NCBI GenBank assembly: GCA_963767835.1
Contig: CAVYFY010000025.1
Coordinates: 138,658 to 202,657, forward strand
Length of the DNA stretch: 64,000 nucleotides
DNA from: SIAQ01 sp963767835
GTDB taxonomy: Bacteria; Planctomycetota; Planctomycetia; Gemmatales; Gemmataceae
Direction of reading: 5' to 3'
Of the stretch, positions 53,149 through 62,987 are shown one piece after another; within the stretch, counting starts at the first letter, position 1; each line of letters opens with the position of its first letter. The translations under genes were made by a program, and so were the position numbers. The notes under the pieces are model-generated. The model made no database searches, was not told the origin of the DNA, and saw only the letters and a list, made by a program, of their open reading frames with translations.

Positions 53149-53522
53149 TCCTCGTCGAGGATCAACGTGTCGGTCAGGGCGCAAATCTCCAGCAAGCGAT
53201 GCCAGTCGGCACAATTGCGGGCCAGACGCGAGACTTCGAGACCCAGGACGATGCCAGCGCGTCCCAAGCTCACCTCGGACACCAGGCGTTGAAAACCCTC
53301 CCGGTCGGCGGCCAACGCGCCGGATTGTCCCAGGTCACTGTCAATAACGATGACACGCTCCAGCGGCCAGCCCAAAGCGACAGCGCGCTCGCGCAGGGCG
53401 TACTGTCGCTGCGTGCTCTCGGTGTTCTCCAACACCTGCCGCAGCGTTGACTGACGGACATACAGATACGCATGCCGTTGGAGGTGATGGGCCTGAATCT
53501 TTTGCTGATAATCATGATTCAT
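53149..53522 (-). pseudogene. N-terminal part of a large serine recombinase
   Basis: Residues 1-125 of a resolvase-type catalytic domain from ATG 53522: YVRQST with the catalytic Ser near residue 24, then GWPLERVIVIDSDLGQSG and GLEVSRLARN. It stops exactly where the palindrome's right arm begins. An AGGAG lies before the start. The rest of the recombinase (zinc ribbon and C-terminal helices) is lost. Confidence 0.78.
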
Positions 53523-53829
53523 GCGTTGATCTCCTGAACATGGCCAAGGATGGTGTTGACGAGGATTTGAGCGAGTTGTTGCTGAATAGGCCAAGGCAGC
53601 GGCGCGGCGCCTTGGACTGGCGTTGCTTCCGTTGACGGCGGAGAGGGAGGGGCGGTCGCCGGCCATGCTCTCATCCAGGCCGCCAAACCGCGTTGCAACA
53701 GTAAAGCGTGTCCGCAACCGCAACTGGCCGACGTCCCGCGCGTTTGCAGGACCTGCATGCGCAATTGTTCGTAACGAATCTGCCAGGGTTGGTGAGCCGA
53801 AACGGCCCCCTCTGCGGCAGGCGGCGTTA
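53519..53829 (-). CDS. Small helical ORF upstream of the truncated recombinase
   Basis: About 100 residues of a helical protein whose stop overlaps the recombinase start. The middle has CGCGHALLL, and the end reads LAQILVNTILGHVQ. A comparable small ORF precedes the recombinase at 60823, so this looks like a standard companion gene. The start codon is not clear. Function is unknown. Confidence 0.45.
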
Positions 53830-54288
53830 GAGCCCTTTTTTTTGCCGGCGTGCCAAGGCCCGCTCGATACTGCGAGGATGCACCTTCACACGAAAGCGCC
53901 GGCGCACGCGCCGCACCAGTTCGGCGGTCGGCAATTTGGGATCGTCGCGCGTTTGTTCGAGCAGAAAGTCCACGATGGCGTCGGAGAGCTTGTGGGCACG
54001 CCGTGGGCCGGGACGCTTGGGCAGCAGACCGGGCAGGCCAGTCCGGGTAAACGCACTCTGAGCCTGATAAAGAGCAAGTCGGGAGAAGCCGTAGGCCTTG
54101 GCCGCCGCCGTAACCGACCAGCCATCGACACGTACGCGCCTGAGCATCTCGTACTTGACCTGGACCAGATCGCAGGCATCGAAGAGGTCGTTGTCCTGGA
54201 ACAAGGAATCGACGACCTTGTCGGGCTGCCGGTTGAGTGCGCCATGCTGGCGAAGGCTTGCTTTTTTGGCTTCCGTGCGTTCGTCCAT
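53827..54288 (-). CDS. Helix-turn-helix DNA-binding protein, recombinase-associated
   Basis: A 153-residue protein: residues 40-85 (YEMLRRVRVDGWSVTAAAKA, then GFSRLALYQAQ) form a homeodomain-like helix-turn-helix and residues 100-150 a second winged helix (FRVKVHPRSIERAL). Such transposase-like DNA-binding proteins often start mobile modules. The gene is the first of three minus-strand genes that end in the truncated recombinase. Confidence 0.6.
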   Translation of the reverse strand: MDERTEAKKASLRQHGALNRQPDKVVDSLFQDNDLFDACDLVQVKYEMLRRVRVDGWSVTAAAKAYGFSRLALYQAQSAFTRTGLPGLLPKRPGPRRAHKLSDAIVDFLLEQTRDDPKLPTAELVRRVRRRFRVKVHPRSIERALARRQKKGL

Positions 54289-54477
54289 GATCGCCTCCTG
54301 GATAAACCGGCAAAAGTGTTACCTTAATTATGCCTAATCCTGTGGAGCTGTCAAGACGAAAACGCCGCAAGGCATCGGCAATATACAGCAACTTACCCTT
54401 AATAGTACGCGTTCGTGTCCTTCCTGCCGGGCGAGCCATACGGCATGATCTCCTTAACGAATGTGGCGTAATTGAGT

Positions 54478-54790
54478 TTACACAGGTAAGACCGACGCGA
54501 AACCCAGCACAGACTTCTCATGAGCCACCTCCCTGCACAAGCCCGCAAGCAAGTGGGCCAGCTCCGTGAGCTCCTGAAGGCGAAACGGCGAACGCCCCGC
54601 AGCGCACAGGACAAACGGATCTGCCGGAAAAACGCTGGTCCACTGGGCCGGCAATGCCACCAGTCGACCAGCGTCATCATGAAAATAAACCCGCTGCTCG
54701 CCCCAGTTCAAACGAAAAGTCAGCAGCTTGAATTCACGAATTCACGTCCATAAAGCGGATGAAAGGGATGGGTAACTCGAAAGGTTTGAC
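54478..54790 (-). pseudogene. DUF5372-like protein, broken by an 8-bp tandem duplication
   Basis: The start reads THPFHPLYGREF and the rest LNWGEQRVYFHDDAGR, LPAQWTSVFPADPF, resembling the DUF5372 family found near recombinases and transposases. At 54730-54745 the octamer GAATTCAC (plus strand) occurs twice in tandem; removing one copy restores a single frame (GREFKLLTFRLNWG). So the gene was disrupted by an 8-base duplication. The gap 54289-54477 shows no gene. Confidence 0.68.
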
Positions 54791-54809
54791 ACGCAGGATT
54801 CAAATCCGG

Positions 54810-55414
54810 TGCACTTGACAGCTTATTCCAAGGGGAAAGTCGAGCGGCAGTTCCACTTCGCCGAAGTCAGCTTGCTCAATGGCCGCACCTTCGACACCTT
54901 GGAGCATCTCAACGAGGTAACGGCGCAATGGCTGGCTGATGTCGCCGATATGCGCATCTTGCGCAACTTCAAGGAATCGCCGCTCCAGCGTCACCAGCGC
55001 GAGCAGCCGCAGCTGCTGCCGCTGCCGACCTGTGACTTCGACACGGCCCTGGTCGTCTATCGCCACGTCAACGTCGAGGGCTTCATCGGGTATCGCTTGA
55101 ACTTCTATTCGGTGCCGTGGTCGTACATCGGCCAGGTGCTGCCGGTGCGTGTCATCAAGGACGAGGTCATCATCTACTCGATCGGCCTGGAAGAGATTGC
55201 CCGGCATCCGCTTGTGCCCGGCACCCAGACCAACGTGCGCCGGTTGCTCAAGAGCCATCATCCCGCCGACGATCCGGGCCAACGCACCTTGCTGCTGCAG
55301 CAGCGCTTCGGCGAACTCGGGCCGATCGCGGTGAAGTTCCTCGACGGCCTGTTGGCCAAGCAAATCCAGGGCAAACTGCAAGCGCAACAGCTCCTGGCGC
55401 TCTTGGCGGGGTGA
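54810..55414 (+). pseudogene. C-terminal fragment of IstA
   Basis: A 201-codon plus-strand fragment whose second part (from about 55015) is almost identical to istA at 49250-49640, while the first 200 bases are more diverged. It lacks the DDE catalytic core's start. It shows a second IS21-like element was once present in inverted orientation. It ends at a TGA after the codons LALLAG. Confidence 0.78.
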
Positions 55415-55501
55415 GCAGCTGAAAAGTAGGTGGGAAATGCATACGCTATGGCCAGCTGGCTGCGGGCCGGCGTTTTTAGCTCTTGCATAAGGACCACTAC
55501 C

Positions 55502-55744
55502 ATGATTGATCTCACTCTCTCTGCCGAACAAGAAGCCCAAGCGCAACGCATCGCCGCGATCATCAGCAAAGGATTTCAAGAAGAAGCTCTGAACATGGCA
55601 CGCATCATGGCCTCCAAGCCCGATGCACAATTGCTCGGCGCCACCGAATTCGAAATTCGCGCTCGAGCGCACAAGATCGCCGCCCACGCCATTGAGACCG
55701 CTCTGAATGAGCGGAAAAAAGGGGGTACCAAGGGTCGAGCATGA
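55502..55744 (+). CDS. Small ORF of an ISKra4-type element
   Basis: An 80-residue helical protein (SAEQEAQAQRIAAIISKGF, then DAQLLGATEFEIRARAHKI) that ends in KKGGTKGRA. It overlaps the next gene by four bases (ATGA). Such small ORFs precede ISKra4 transposases in related genomes. The stretch 55415-55501 shows a ribosome site (AAGGACC) but no transposon end. Confidence 0.6.
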   Translation: MIDLTLSAEQEAQAQRIAAIISKGFQEEALNMARIMASKPDAQLLGATEFEIRARAHKIAAHAIETALNERKKGGTKGRA

Positions 55745-57346
55745 GTTGCCCGCACTGCCGCGAATCGGCCCGTTTCGTCGGTTATCGGGCCAAAGAGATT
55801 AAAAGTTTGGTCGGCGACATGAACTTGTCGCGGCCGTATTACCATTGCAAGCACTGCCATCAAGGGACTTGGCCGTGGGACGAAATGCTGCGGTTATCGC
55901 CGGAACGCTTGACGCCGGCGGCGCAAGAGATCGTGTCGTTGCATGGCGTCACCAACAGCTTCAGCAAGGCGGCCAATCAGGTGATGGCCAAAAGCGCCGG
56001 GCTGATCGCACGCATCTTGAAGGATCCGGTTTATGCGGGAGTTTATGCCTTTGGACGAACGAAACGCCGCGTGGTTTTGGACCAGGGCCAAAAGCGCGTG
56101 GTGAAGCAGAGGCGTTGGCGTCCGGAGGACTGGGAAGTTTTTCTTCCCGACCATCACGAGGCCTACATTTCCTGGCAAGAGTTTGTCAAGAATCAAGAAA
56201 CGCTGGCCCAGAATCGGAATCAGGGCGGCGAGGCCGTGCAGGGATCGGCGCGGAAGGGCAAAGGGCTGCTGGCGGGCCTGATTCGTTGTGGGCGTTGTGG
56301 CCGCAAGATGCGTGTGCGCTACAGCGGGCGTCGCACTCGGCAATGCGCCGTGGTGTATTACTTCTGCACTGCTTGTCCCGGCGAAGGGGCCGGCAAGCAA
56401 CTGTGCAGTTTGTTTGGTGGCGTGAGCGTCGAGCAAGCAGTGGTGGCTGCGGTACTCGATGCTCTGACGCCGTTGCGTCTGGAGGCCAGCGTTCGCGCTC
56501 GTGCGGATCTCGATAGAAAGAAGCTGGAGAAACGCAAGCAAATCGAGTTGGCCTGGCAGCGTGCCGCGTTACGAAGCGGACCGCCTCCAGCGACAGTACC
56601 AGGCGGTGGAACCGGAAAACCGGCTCGTGGCCCGGACCCTGGAAAGTCGCTGGAATGAGGCTTTGGAAAGAGTCAGGCACCTGGAGCAAGAATTGGCCGA
56701 GCTGGAGACTTCGCCAACAACCCTATCGGCCGAGGAGGAAGAAAAACTCTCCAGCCTCGCTTTCGATCTGCCCCGCTTGTGGGACCACGAGGCAGCACCA
56801 TTCGACTTGAAGAAGCGCATCCTCCGCACCGTCATTCAAGAGATCGTCGTGTACGTGGAGAAGAAAATCCTGCGTGTGTTGATCCACTGGCAAGGTGGCC
56901 AGCATAGCGAATTGCAGGTCCGCAAACGGAAACCAGGAGAACACCGGTGGAAGACCGAGGGAGATACGCTCGAACTGGTTCAACAATTAGCGAGGCAGAT
57001 GTCGGACAAGCAGATTGCCGCTCAGTTGAATCGCATGAAAATTCCATCCGCCAAGGGACACACCTGGACGCGAACGCGCGTCGGCAATTTCCGCACAATG
57101 AACGACATCCCGAACTATTCGCCCGGCGAACGTCAGGCACGCGGCGAGTTGACGATCGAGGAAGTGGCCGAGACCTTGGGCGTGAGCTATTCGACGGTGC
57201 AACGCATGATCCGAAGCAAGAAGCTGCCCGCTCGCCAGATTTGCCCTGGGGCGCCGTGGATCATCCGCTCTGAAGACTTGAGAAAACCAGCTCCGTCATC
57301 AGGGTCCCCAAATCAACCAACCCTGGATTTTCCCGAGGATATTTGA
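55741..57346 (+). pseudogene. Chimera of an ISKra4 transposase start and a serine recombinase
   Basis: Residues 1-80 (MSCPHCRESARFVGYR, then YYHCKHCHQG) are the zinc-finger N-terminus of an ISKra4 transposase. From about 55990 the protein continues as a serine recombinase: RILKDPVYAGVYAFGRTKRR, then the zinc-ribbon core CGRCGRKMRVRYSGR. The catalytic resolvase domain is missing. A frameshift near 56565 moves the rest (YEADRLQRQYQAVEPENRL, coiled coil and excisionase-like HTH LTIEEVAETLGVSYSTVQRM) to another frame ending at 57346. Confidence 0.75.
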
Positions 57347-57354
57347 GGTGTGCA

Positions 57355-58137
57355 TCATGAAGAACCATCGAACGGAGGCTTCGCGTACACCACCCAATCC
57401 TTGGCGTACAGCGGACTCAACCACGCCGTGAACGATGCTTCCAGCAGGGCGGGAAGTTTTAGCTTCCCTTGCGCGTGCAGCGCCCGCAGCCCCGCCAAGA
57501 ACTTGCCGCGATACACCCGGCTCAGCACACGCACCGGCAGGAAGAACCCAGGCCGGCACGACACCCAGCGCGGCGACGCATCCACCTCGCCGCGCGCGTT
57601 GCACGACAGGCCGCCGCCGGTCACCACGCAATGCACGTGCGGATGATGGTGCAAGTTTTGGCCCCACGTGTGCAGCACCATCAACACGCCGATCTGGGCG
57701 CCCAACCGCTTCGGGTTCGCCGCCACCTCGCGCAGCGTCTCCGCCGCTGACTGCATCAGCAGGTTGTACATCGTCGCTGCATTCGTCGTCACCAACTCCG
57801 CCAACCCCGCCGGCAGCGTGAACACCACATGGTGATACTCCACCGGCAACAAGTACCCTGACTCGCGCTCCAGCCAGCGCGCACGCGACAACGCCTGGCA
57901 CTTCGGACAATGACGATTCCGACACGAGTTGTACGCCGGACGCTCGTGTCCGCAATCCAGGCACCGCTCCACATGACCACCCAGCGCTGCCGTCCGGCAC
58001 ACCGCCAAATCACGCAACGCCTTCTTCTGCGTCGCCGTCAGATGGCTGCCATACTTTTGCAAGAACGCCTTGCCGTGGCTGCGTATCACGTCCGCTACTT
58101 CCAAGTGCGGACGCACGCCGACCACGACTTCAGGCAT
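57355..58137 (-). pseudogene. IS91-type transposase, C-terminus lost
   Basis: 260 residues: N-terminal zinc finger (CLDCGHERPAYNSCRNRHC), then HPHVHCVVTGGG, the HUH motif of the rolling-circle Y2 transposase. It ends at KPPFDGSS, before the region carrying the catalytic tyrosines, so it is inactive. It begins 8 bases inside the following recombinase gene (58130), in the same direction, as in IS91-like elements with a recombinase. Confidence 0.78.
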
Positions 58138-58993
58138 CCTTCACCTTCGCTTTCTCCTTGGGCAACGCCAACAGGTCCGGCATCTTCTGCATCTGCCGGG
58201 TGCTCAGGTGCAGGTAACGCGCTGTCGTTGACAGGCTGTTGTGGCCCAACAGCTTCTGCAGCGTCACCACATCCACCCCCGCCTCCAACATGTGCGTCGC
58301 ATAGCTGTGCCTCAGCGTATGCATCGACGCTTTCTTCCGTAGCTGCGCACGCGTCACCACCCGCTTCACCATCCGCTGCACGCTCGTCTCTTTCATCGGC
58401 CGCTGACGCGACGGTCCGTACATCCCGGGAAACAGCCATGGCTTCGTCCGGTGACCGCACCACCACGTCCGCAGCTCGCCCAGCAAACGCGCCGACAATG
58501 GCACCTGGCGATCCTTCGCTCCTTTCCCCTGGCGTACGTTCACCACCATCCGCGCACTATCGATGTCCGTCACCTGCAGGTGCAACACCTCGCTCAGCCG
58601 CAAACCGCATGCATACGCCGTCATCAGCAGAATCCGCTCACGTCCCGGACGCGCCGCCTCCAGCAACTGCGCTACCTCTTCCACACTCAACACCACGGGC
58701 AAACGCTTCGACCTCTTGCCATACGGCAGCATCTCCACCACTTCCGCACGACCCAACGTGACCCGGTAGAAAAACCGCAGACCGCACACGATCTGGTTGA
58801 ACCGCGGCCACGACGTCTTCACCGAGAGCAGATGCACCTGAAACGCCCGCAACTCCTCCCTTGTCAATTGATCCGGCGAACGCATGAAATACTTCGCCAG
58901 CTTGGCCACCGCCCCAACGTACGTCTCCACCGTCCGCGGCGAATAATTCCGCACCTGCATATCTTCGATCATACGCTTGCGCAACGCTGTCAT
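58130..58993 (-). CDS. Tyrosine recombinase associated with an IS91-like element
   Basis: A 287-residue XerC/IntI-like recombinase: N-terminal SAM-like domain (YSPRTVETYVGAVAKLAKYF), catalytic Arg in ACGLRLSEVL, HTLRHSYATH, LGHNSLSTTARYLHL with His and Tyr, so all five catalytic residues are present. It reads into the truncated transposase with an 8-base overlap. Part of it is duplicated at 43855-44213. Confidence 0.85.
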   Translation of the reverse strand: MTALRKRMIEDMQVRNYSPRTVETYVGAVAKLAKYFMRSPDQLTREELRAFQVHLLSVKTSWPRFNQIVCGLRFFYRVTLGRAEVVEMLPYGKRSKRLPVVLSVEEVAQLLEAARPGRERILLMTAYACGLRLSEVLHLQVTDIDSARMVVNVRQGKGAKDRQVPLSARLLGELRTWWCGHRTKPWLFPGMYGPSRQRPMKETSVQRMVKRVVTRAQLRKKASMHTLRHSYATHMLEAGVDVVTLQKLLGHNSLSTTARYLHLSTRQMQKMPDLLALPKEKAKVKDA

Positions 58994-59068
58994 GAGAGCT
59001 TCTCCTCGCGAAAAAGATTCCGCGCCGGGTAAGCTCCAGGGTAATCGTTAGCCAATGAAAAAGAAAAG

Positions 59069-59094
59069 CCTCGGCGTCGTTTTCAACGCCGAGG
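59069..59094 (-). terminator. Terminator-like hairpin
   Basis: CCTCGGCGT (59069-59077) pairs with ACGCCGAGG (59086-59094), and a T-rich tract follows in the minus direction (TTTTCTTTTT). It would stop a transcript running leftwards into the recombinase gene. Confidence 0.6.
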
Positions 59095-59216
59095 TCGCAA
59101 TTTGTTCGATAGGGAAGTGACCACCACCGAGCGGTTTAGTTCTTCCCGTCCGGCCAACCACATCTTGCGGGGCGTGGTAAGCTGCTTCCGGACCACTCAT
59201 CCGGGAGGGCTTGGCT

Positions 59217-59591
59217 ATGGCACGGCGAGGCAGTCGACGGGACGGTGGGAAGGAACGATTCTGGCGGCGGCTGCTGCGGCAGTGGCGACGCAGCGGTTTG
59301 ACCGTTCGCGCGTTCTGCGCCGAGCACCAAGTCAGCGAGCCATCCTTTTATTCTTGGCGGCGGAGCATCGCCGAACGCGATCAGCGAGCGACTGTCAGCG
59401 TCGCGACGGTCGGCGACGATGACGCGCACGACCAATCCCTTTTTGTGCCGCTGCGTGTGGTGCCGACGGCTACAGGTATGGCGTTCGAAGTGGTGCTGGG
59501 CCAGGGCCGCGTCGTGCGCGTGCCGGCGTGTTTCGACCCGGCGGCGCTGCGGCAACTCCTCGCCGTTCTGGAGGAGGAGCGGCCATGCTGA
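59217..59591 (+). CDS. tnpA: IS66-family TnpA
   Basis: A 124-residue protein with the typical IS66 Orf1 start: FWRRLLRQWRRSGLTVRAFC, VSEPSFYSWRR as helix-turn-helix, and a beta-rich end. ATG 59217 follows GGGAGG. The end overlaps tnpB by seven bases. Confidence 0.78.
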   Translation: MARRGSRRDGGKERFWRRLLRQWRRSGLTVRAFCAEHQVSEPSFYSWRRSIAERDQRATVSVATVGDDDAHDQSLFVPLRVVPTATGMAFEVVLGQGRVVRVPACFDPAALRQLLAVLEEERPC

Positions 59592-60001
59592 GCCTGCCGT
59601 TGCCGGTGCGTGTCTATTTGTGTTTGGAGCCGACGGACATGCGGCGCAGCTTCGACGGGTTGTGCCGCATGGTGCGCGAGCACGTCGGCGCCGATCCGCT
59701 GTCGGGCGATCTGTTCGTGTTTCGCTCCAAACGTGGCGATCGCGTGAAACTTCTGTACTGGTTGGGAGACGGGCTGGCGATCTGGTATCGGCGTTTGGAG
59801 GAAGGGACGTTTGTGTTTCCGAAATTGGCGGAGGGTTCGGGACTGTCGTGGTCGCGTGCGGTGGGCAAGCAGGGGCTGGAGATTCGCAGCGCCGATCTGG
59901 CCATGCTGCTGGACGGCGTGGACTTGGCCAGCGTCAAGCGGCAGAAACGCTATCAACGACCAGCGGCAACGACCGCCCAGACCGCAAACGATTCACGGTG
60001 A
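59585..60001 (+). CDS. tnpB: IS66-family TnpB (Orf2)
   Basis: A 138-residue protein with the strongly conserved Orf2 sequence: VYLCLEPTDMRRSFDGL, LFVFRSKRGDRVKLLYW, and GDGLAIWYRRLEEGTF. Its function is unknown, but it is required for IS66 transposition. Only a 75-base gap with poly-T/poly-A runs (60001-60075) separates it from the tnpC remnant. Confidence 0.88.
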   Translation: MLSLPLPVRVYLCLEPTDMRRSFDGLCRMVREHVGADPLSGDLFVFRSKRGDRVKLLYWLGDGLAIWYRRLEEGTFVFPKLAEGSGLSWSRAVGKQGLEIRSADLAMLLDGVDLASVKRQKRYQRPAATTAQTANDSR

Positions 60002-60075
60002 CGGCGCGTCACTTTTTTTTCAAAAAAATCTGCTTGTTCGCGCAACCTTGTCGGGTCCGTGGGGTTTCATCCTCC

Positions 60076-60477
60076 ATGAGCACGGACGCAACGACACCTC
60101 GCTCCGAGCAGCGTTTCGAACGGCTCGGCGTCAAGCTGCCACGCTCGACCATGTGCGACTGGATGGCCTCGGCCGCCGAGTTGCTGACACCGCTCTGGCA
60201 GTTGCTCAAGCACTGGGTGTTGCAATCGAAGGTGCTGCACACCGACGACACCACCGTGCCGGTGCGCGACGAGACTAAGAGTAACCACCGATACGGCCGA
60301 CTGTGGGACTACATCGGCGACCAAGATCATCCGGGCATCGTCTTCGACTACACAACAACCCATGCCCGCGATGGACCGGCCGAGTTCCTCAAAGACTTCA
60401 AAGGCTTTTTGCAAGCCGACGCCTACGGCGGCTACGACGGCATCTACACCGGCTCCAACGGCGCGATCGTCGAAGTC
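60076..60477 (+). pseudogene. tnpC: IS66 TnpC, first part, interrupted
   Basis: Codons from ATG 60076 match the middle of the IS66 transposase: FERLGVKLPRSTMCDWM, VLHTDDTTVPVRDETK (catalytic Asp), YGRLWDYIGD, LQADAYGGYDGIY. The N-terminal 150-200 residues of a normal TnpC are missing. At 60477 the match ends at GAAGTC (V-E-V), and the gene continues at 63052. Confidence 0.8.
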
Positions 60478-60611
60478 TACCAAGCACAAGGCCATCGTAA
60501 ACAAAGGCCTTGTTCAGAATGGGCAAGACGGGGTACTATCTGGGCAAGCTGTGGTGATTTCCACTGCGGCTTTGCTGGCGTTGGTTCAGTGGCTGCGTAG
60601 CCGACTGGGCC

Positions 60612-60836
60612 ATGCAAAAGGAGAATCGCCATGCTCATCACGGACGAGCAGCTTCCCCCCCGTCCACAGTAAAGGACGCAAAACCGGACGACAAGCGCAC
60701 TCTGCCGCTGGGCCAGCTTCTGCAGCAACTGCCGGAAGAGACGCGGCAGCGGCTGGCACAGGTGCTACAGCGGATGATCGCTCAGCGGCTCACTCCTCTC
60801 GCAAGCCGAAAGGAGGAAAACCATGAGCAGCGCTAA
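60612..60836 (+). CDS. Small helical ORF preceding the recombinase
   Basis: A 74-residue protein with one predicted amphipathic helix bundle (LLQQLPEETRQRLAQVLQRM). Its end overlaps the recombinase start by 14 bases. It parallels the small ORF at 53519-53829, suggesting a conserved companion. Function is unknown. Confidence 0.5.
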   Translation: MQKENRHAHHGRAASPPSTVKDAKPDDKRTLPLGQLLQQLPEETRQRLAQVLQRMIAQRLTPLASRKEENHEQR

Positions 60837-62987
60837 AACGCCGCCAACGTCAGCGACTCGGGCGCCGCTGCGAGCCTTCGGCGCGGACAAGATTCAACCT
60901 CGGCATCGCGAGAAAATGGCGTTGGTCTACGTTCGCCAGTCGAGTCCGCACCAAGTGCTCCATCACCGCGAAAGCACCGAACTGCAATACAAGTTGGTCG
61001 AGCGCACCGCGGATCTCGGTTGGCCTACGGAGCGGGTTGAAGTCATCGACGATGACCAAGGCATCAGCGGTCGCTCCATCGAAGGCCGTGTGGGATTTCA
61101 GCGACTGCTGGCCGAAATCAGCCAAGACCGCATCGGCTTGGTGCTCGGGATTGAGATGAGTCGGCTGGCGCGTTCCTGCAAAGACTGGTATTACCTGCTG
61201 GAGCTGTGCGCGTTGTTTGGTACGCTTCTGGCTGATCAAGACGGTTTGTACGATCCGAGCAACTACAACGATCGGCTCCTGCTTGGCCTCAAAGGGACCA
61301 TGAGCGAGGCGGAGTTGCACTTGTTGCAGAGCCGCATGCTCCAGGGGAAGCTGAACAAGGCCCGACGCGGCGCGTTGTTCTCGCATCCGCCGATGGGCTA
61401 CATCCGCGATGCCTATCAGGGAATCGTCATGGATCCGGACGAGCAGGTACAGCAGGTGGTACGCTCAGTCTTCGAGTTGTTCGCGGAACTGGGAACGGTC
61501 AATGCGGTGGTTCGTTACTTCCGCAAGAACGACATTCGCCTGGGCATTCGTCCTCACAGCGGCCCCAAGCGTGGCCAATTGCAGTGGCGCGAAGCGTGTC
61601 GCGGCACCTTGCGGAACCTACTGCGTCATCCGATTTACGCGGGCGCCTACGCCTACGGCCGCTTCCAGGTCGATCCGCGCCAAGCTGACGGGACGCGCGC
61701 AACGCTGGGAAGCCGAGCCCGATGAGTGGCTGGTCTTCATCAAGGATCGTTTGCCGGCCTACATCACCTGGGAGCAGTACGAGAAGAATCGCCGAAAATT
61801 GGCCGATAACCAGGCTCACGCCAGCAAGCGAGGCGCGCCGCGCAATGGAGCGGCGCTGCTGGGCGGCATGGTCCGCTGCGCCAAATGTGGCGGCAAAATG
61901 TCGGCCAGCTACGGCGGCCCCAAACGCGACTTCCGCTATAGCTGCGACAAGATCGGCGTCAAGAACCAGGGGCGGGGCTGTCAGACGCATGGGTGGCAGC
62001 GCCATCGACACGCTGGTGCGCGACCAGATCTTCAAGGTCCTGGAACCGGCGGCGCTCGAACTCTGTTTCCAGGCCGCTGCCCAGGCACAGCACGAACGCG
62101 ACCGATTGCACCGCCACTGGCAGCAACGTCTGCAACGCGAGCGCTACGATGCCGAGCTGGCACAGCGACGCTATGAGGCCGTCGACCCGAGCAACCGGCT
62201 CGTCGCAGGTAACCTGGAAAAACAGTGGGAAGCCGCCTTGCAGAAGCTGCAGGAGGTCGAAACGGCTTATGCCAACTTCGTCGAGCAACAGCCGCAAGCC
62301 CTCACCGCGGCGCAAAAAAAGGACATTCAATCGTTGGCACAAGAAATCCCGGAACTGTGGAATGCAGACACGACACAATCTATCGAGCGCCAAGAGATTG
62401 TTCGACTGCTGATCGAAGCCGTGGACGTCGATATCCAGGGACACAGCGAACGTCTGGAGCTGACGATTCATTGGGCGGGCGGCTTTGCCAGTCGGCATGC
62501 CGGCACGCGCAAAATTCATCGCTTTGAGCAACTCTATGACTTTGATCGCCTGAACGAACGTGCCAGCGAACTTCGCAGCCAACGCTATTCGTGTCGGCGT
62601 ATTGCGGAGATTCTCAACAACGAAGGATTCCGTTCACCATTGCAAGGCGAGAGGATGTCGGCTCACTCCGTCCGCGCCTTGCTTCGCAACGATGACAGAT
62701 TCACCATGCCGATGCGAAGGAAGAGTTTCTCCCAGTGTCTCGATGAGGGCGAACGCTGGCTGCAAGACCTGGCCACCGAGTTGAAAATGCCCTATGGCTG
62801 CCTACACGCGTGGATTCGCCGCGGTTGGATCGTGAGCCGCCAGATCGCCGAGGCAGGCAGAATGCATGCAGTCAAAGTGAATTCCCAAGAGATGGCCCGT
62901 CTGCGAAAGCTCCGGGAGCACCGGCACCAATCCCCTTATGAAAAGCCGCCGTTGGCCCTCACGACTCCGCTCGTCTGCGGACGATGA
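60823..62987 (+). pseudogene. Large serine recombinase, frameshifted twice
   Basis: Resolvase domain: VYVRQSSPHQVLHHRES with the catalytic Ser, DDDQGISGRSIEGR, GIEMSRLARSCKDW. Then the recombinase domain (LRHPIYAGAYAYGRFQ), zinc ribbon (CAKCGGKMSASYGG) and a coiled-coil plus excisionase-like HTH (LRSQRYSCRRIAEILNNEGF). Frames change near 61690 (one extra G) and near 61985 (one extra C). Restored, it would have about 720 residues. Confidence 0.8.

Noticed and set aside
60612..60836. The small ORF before the recombinase as an antitoxin
   Set aside because: It has no known antitoxin motif and no toxin neighbour; overlap with the recombinase suggests a recombinase partner instead.
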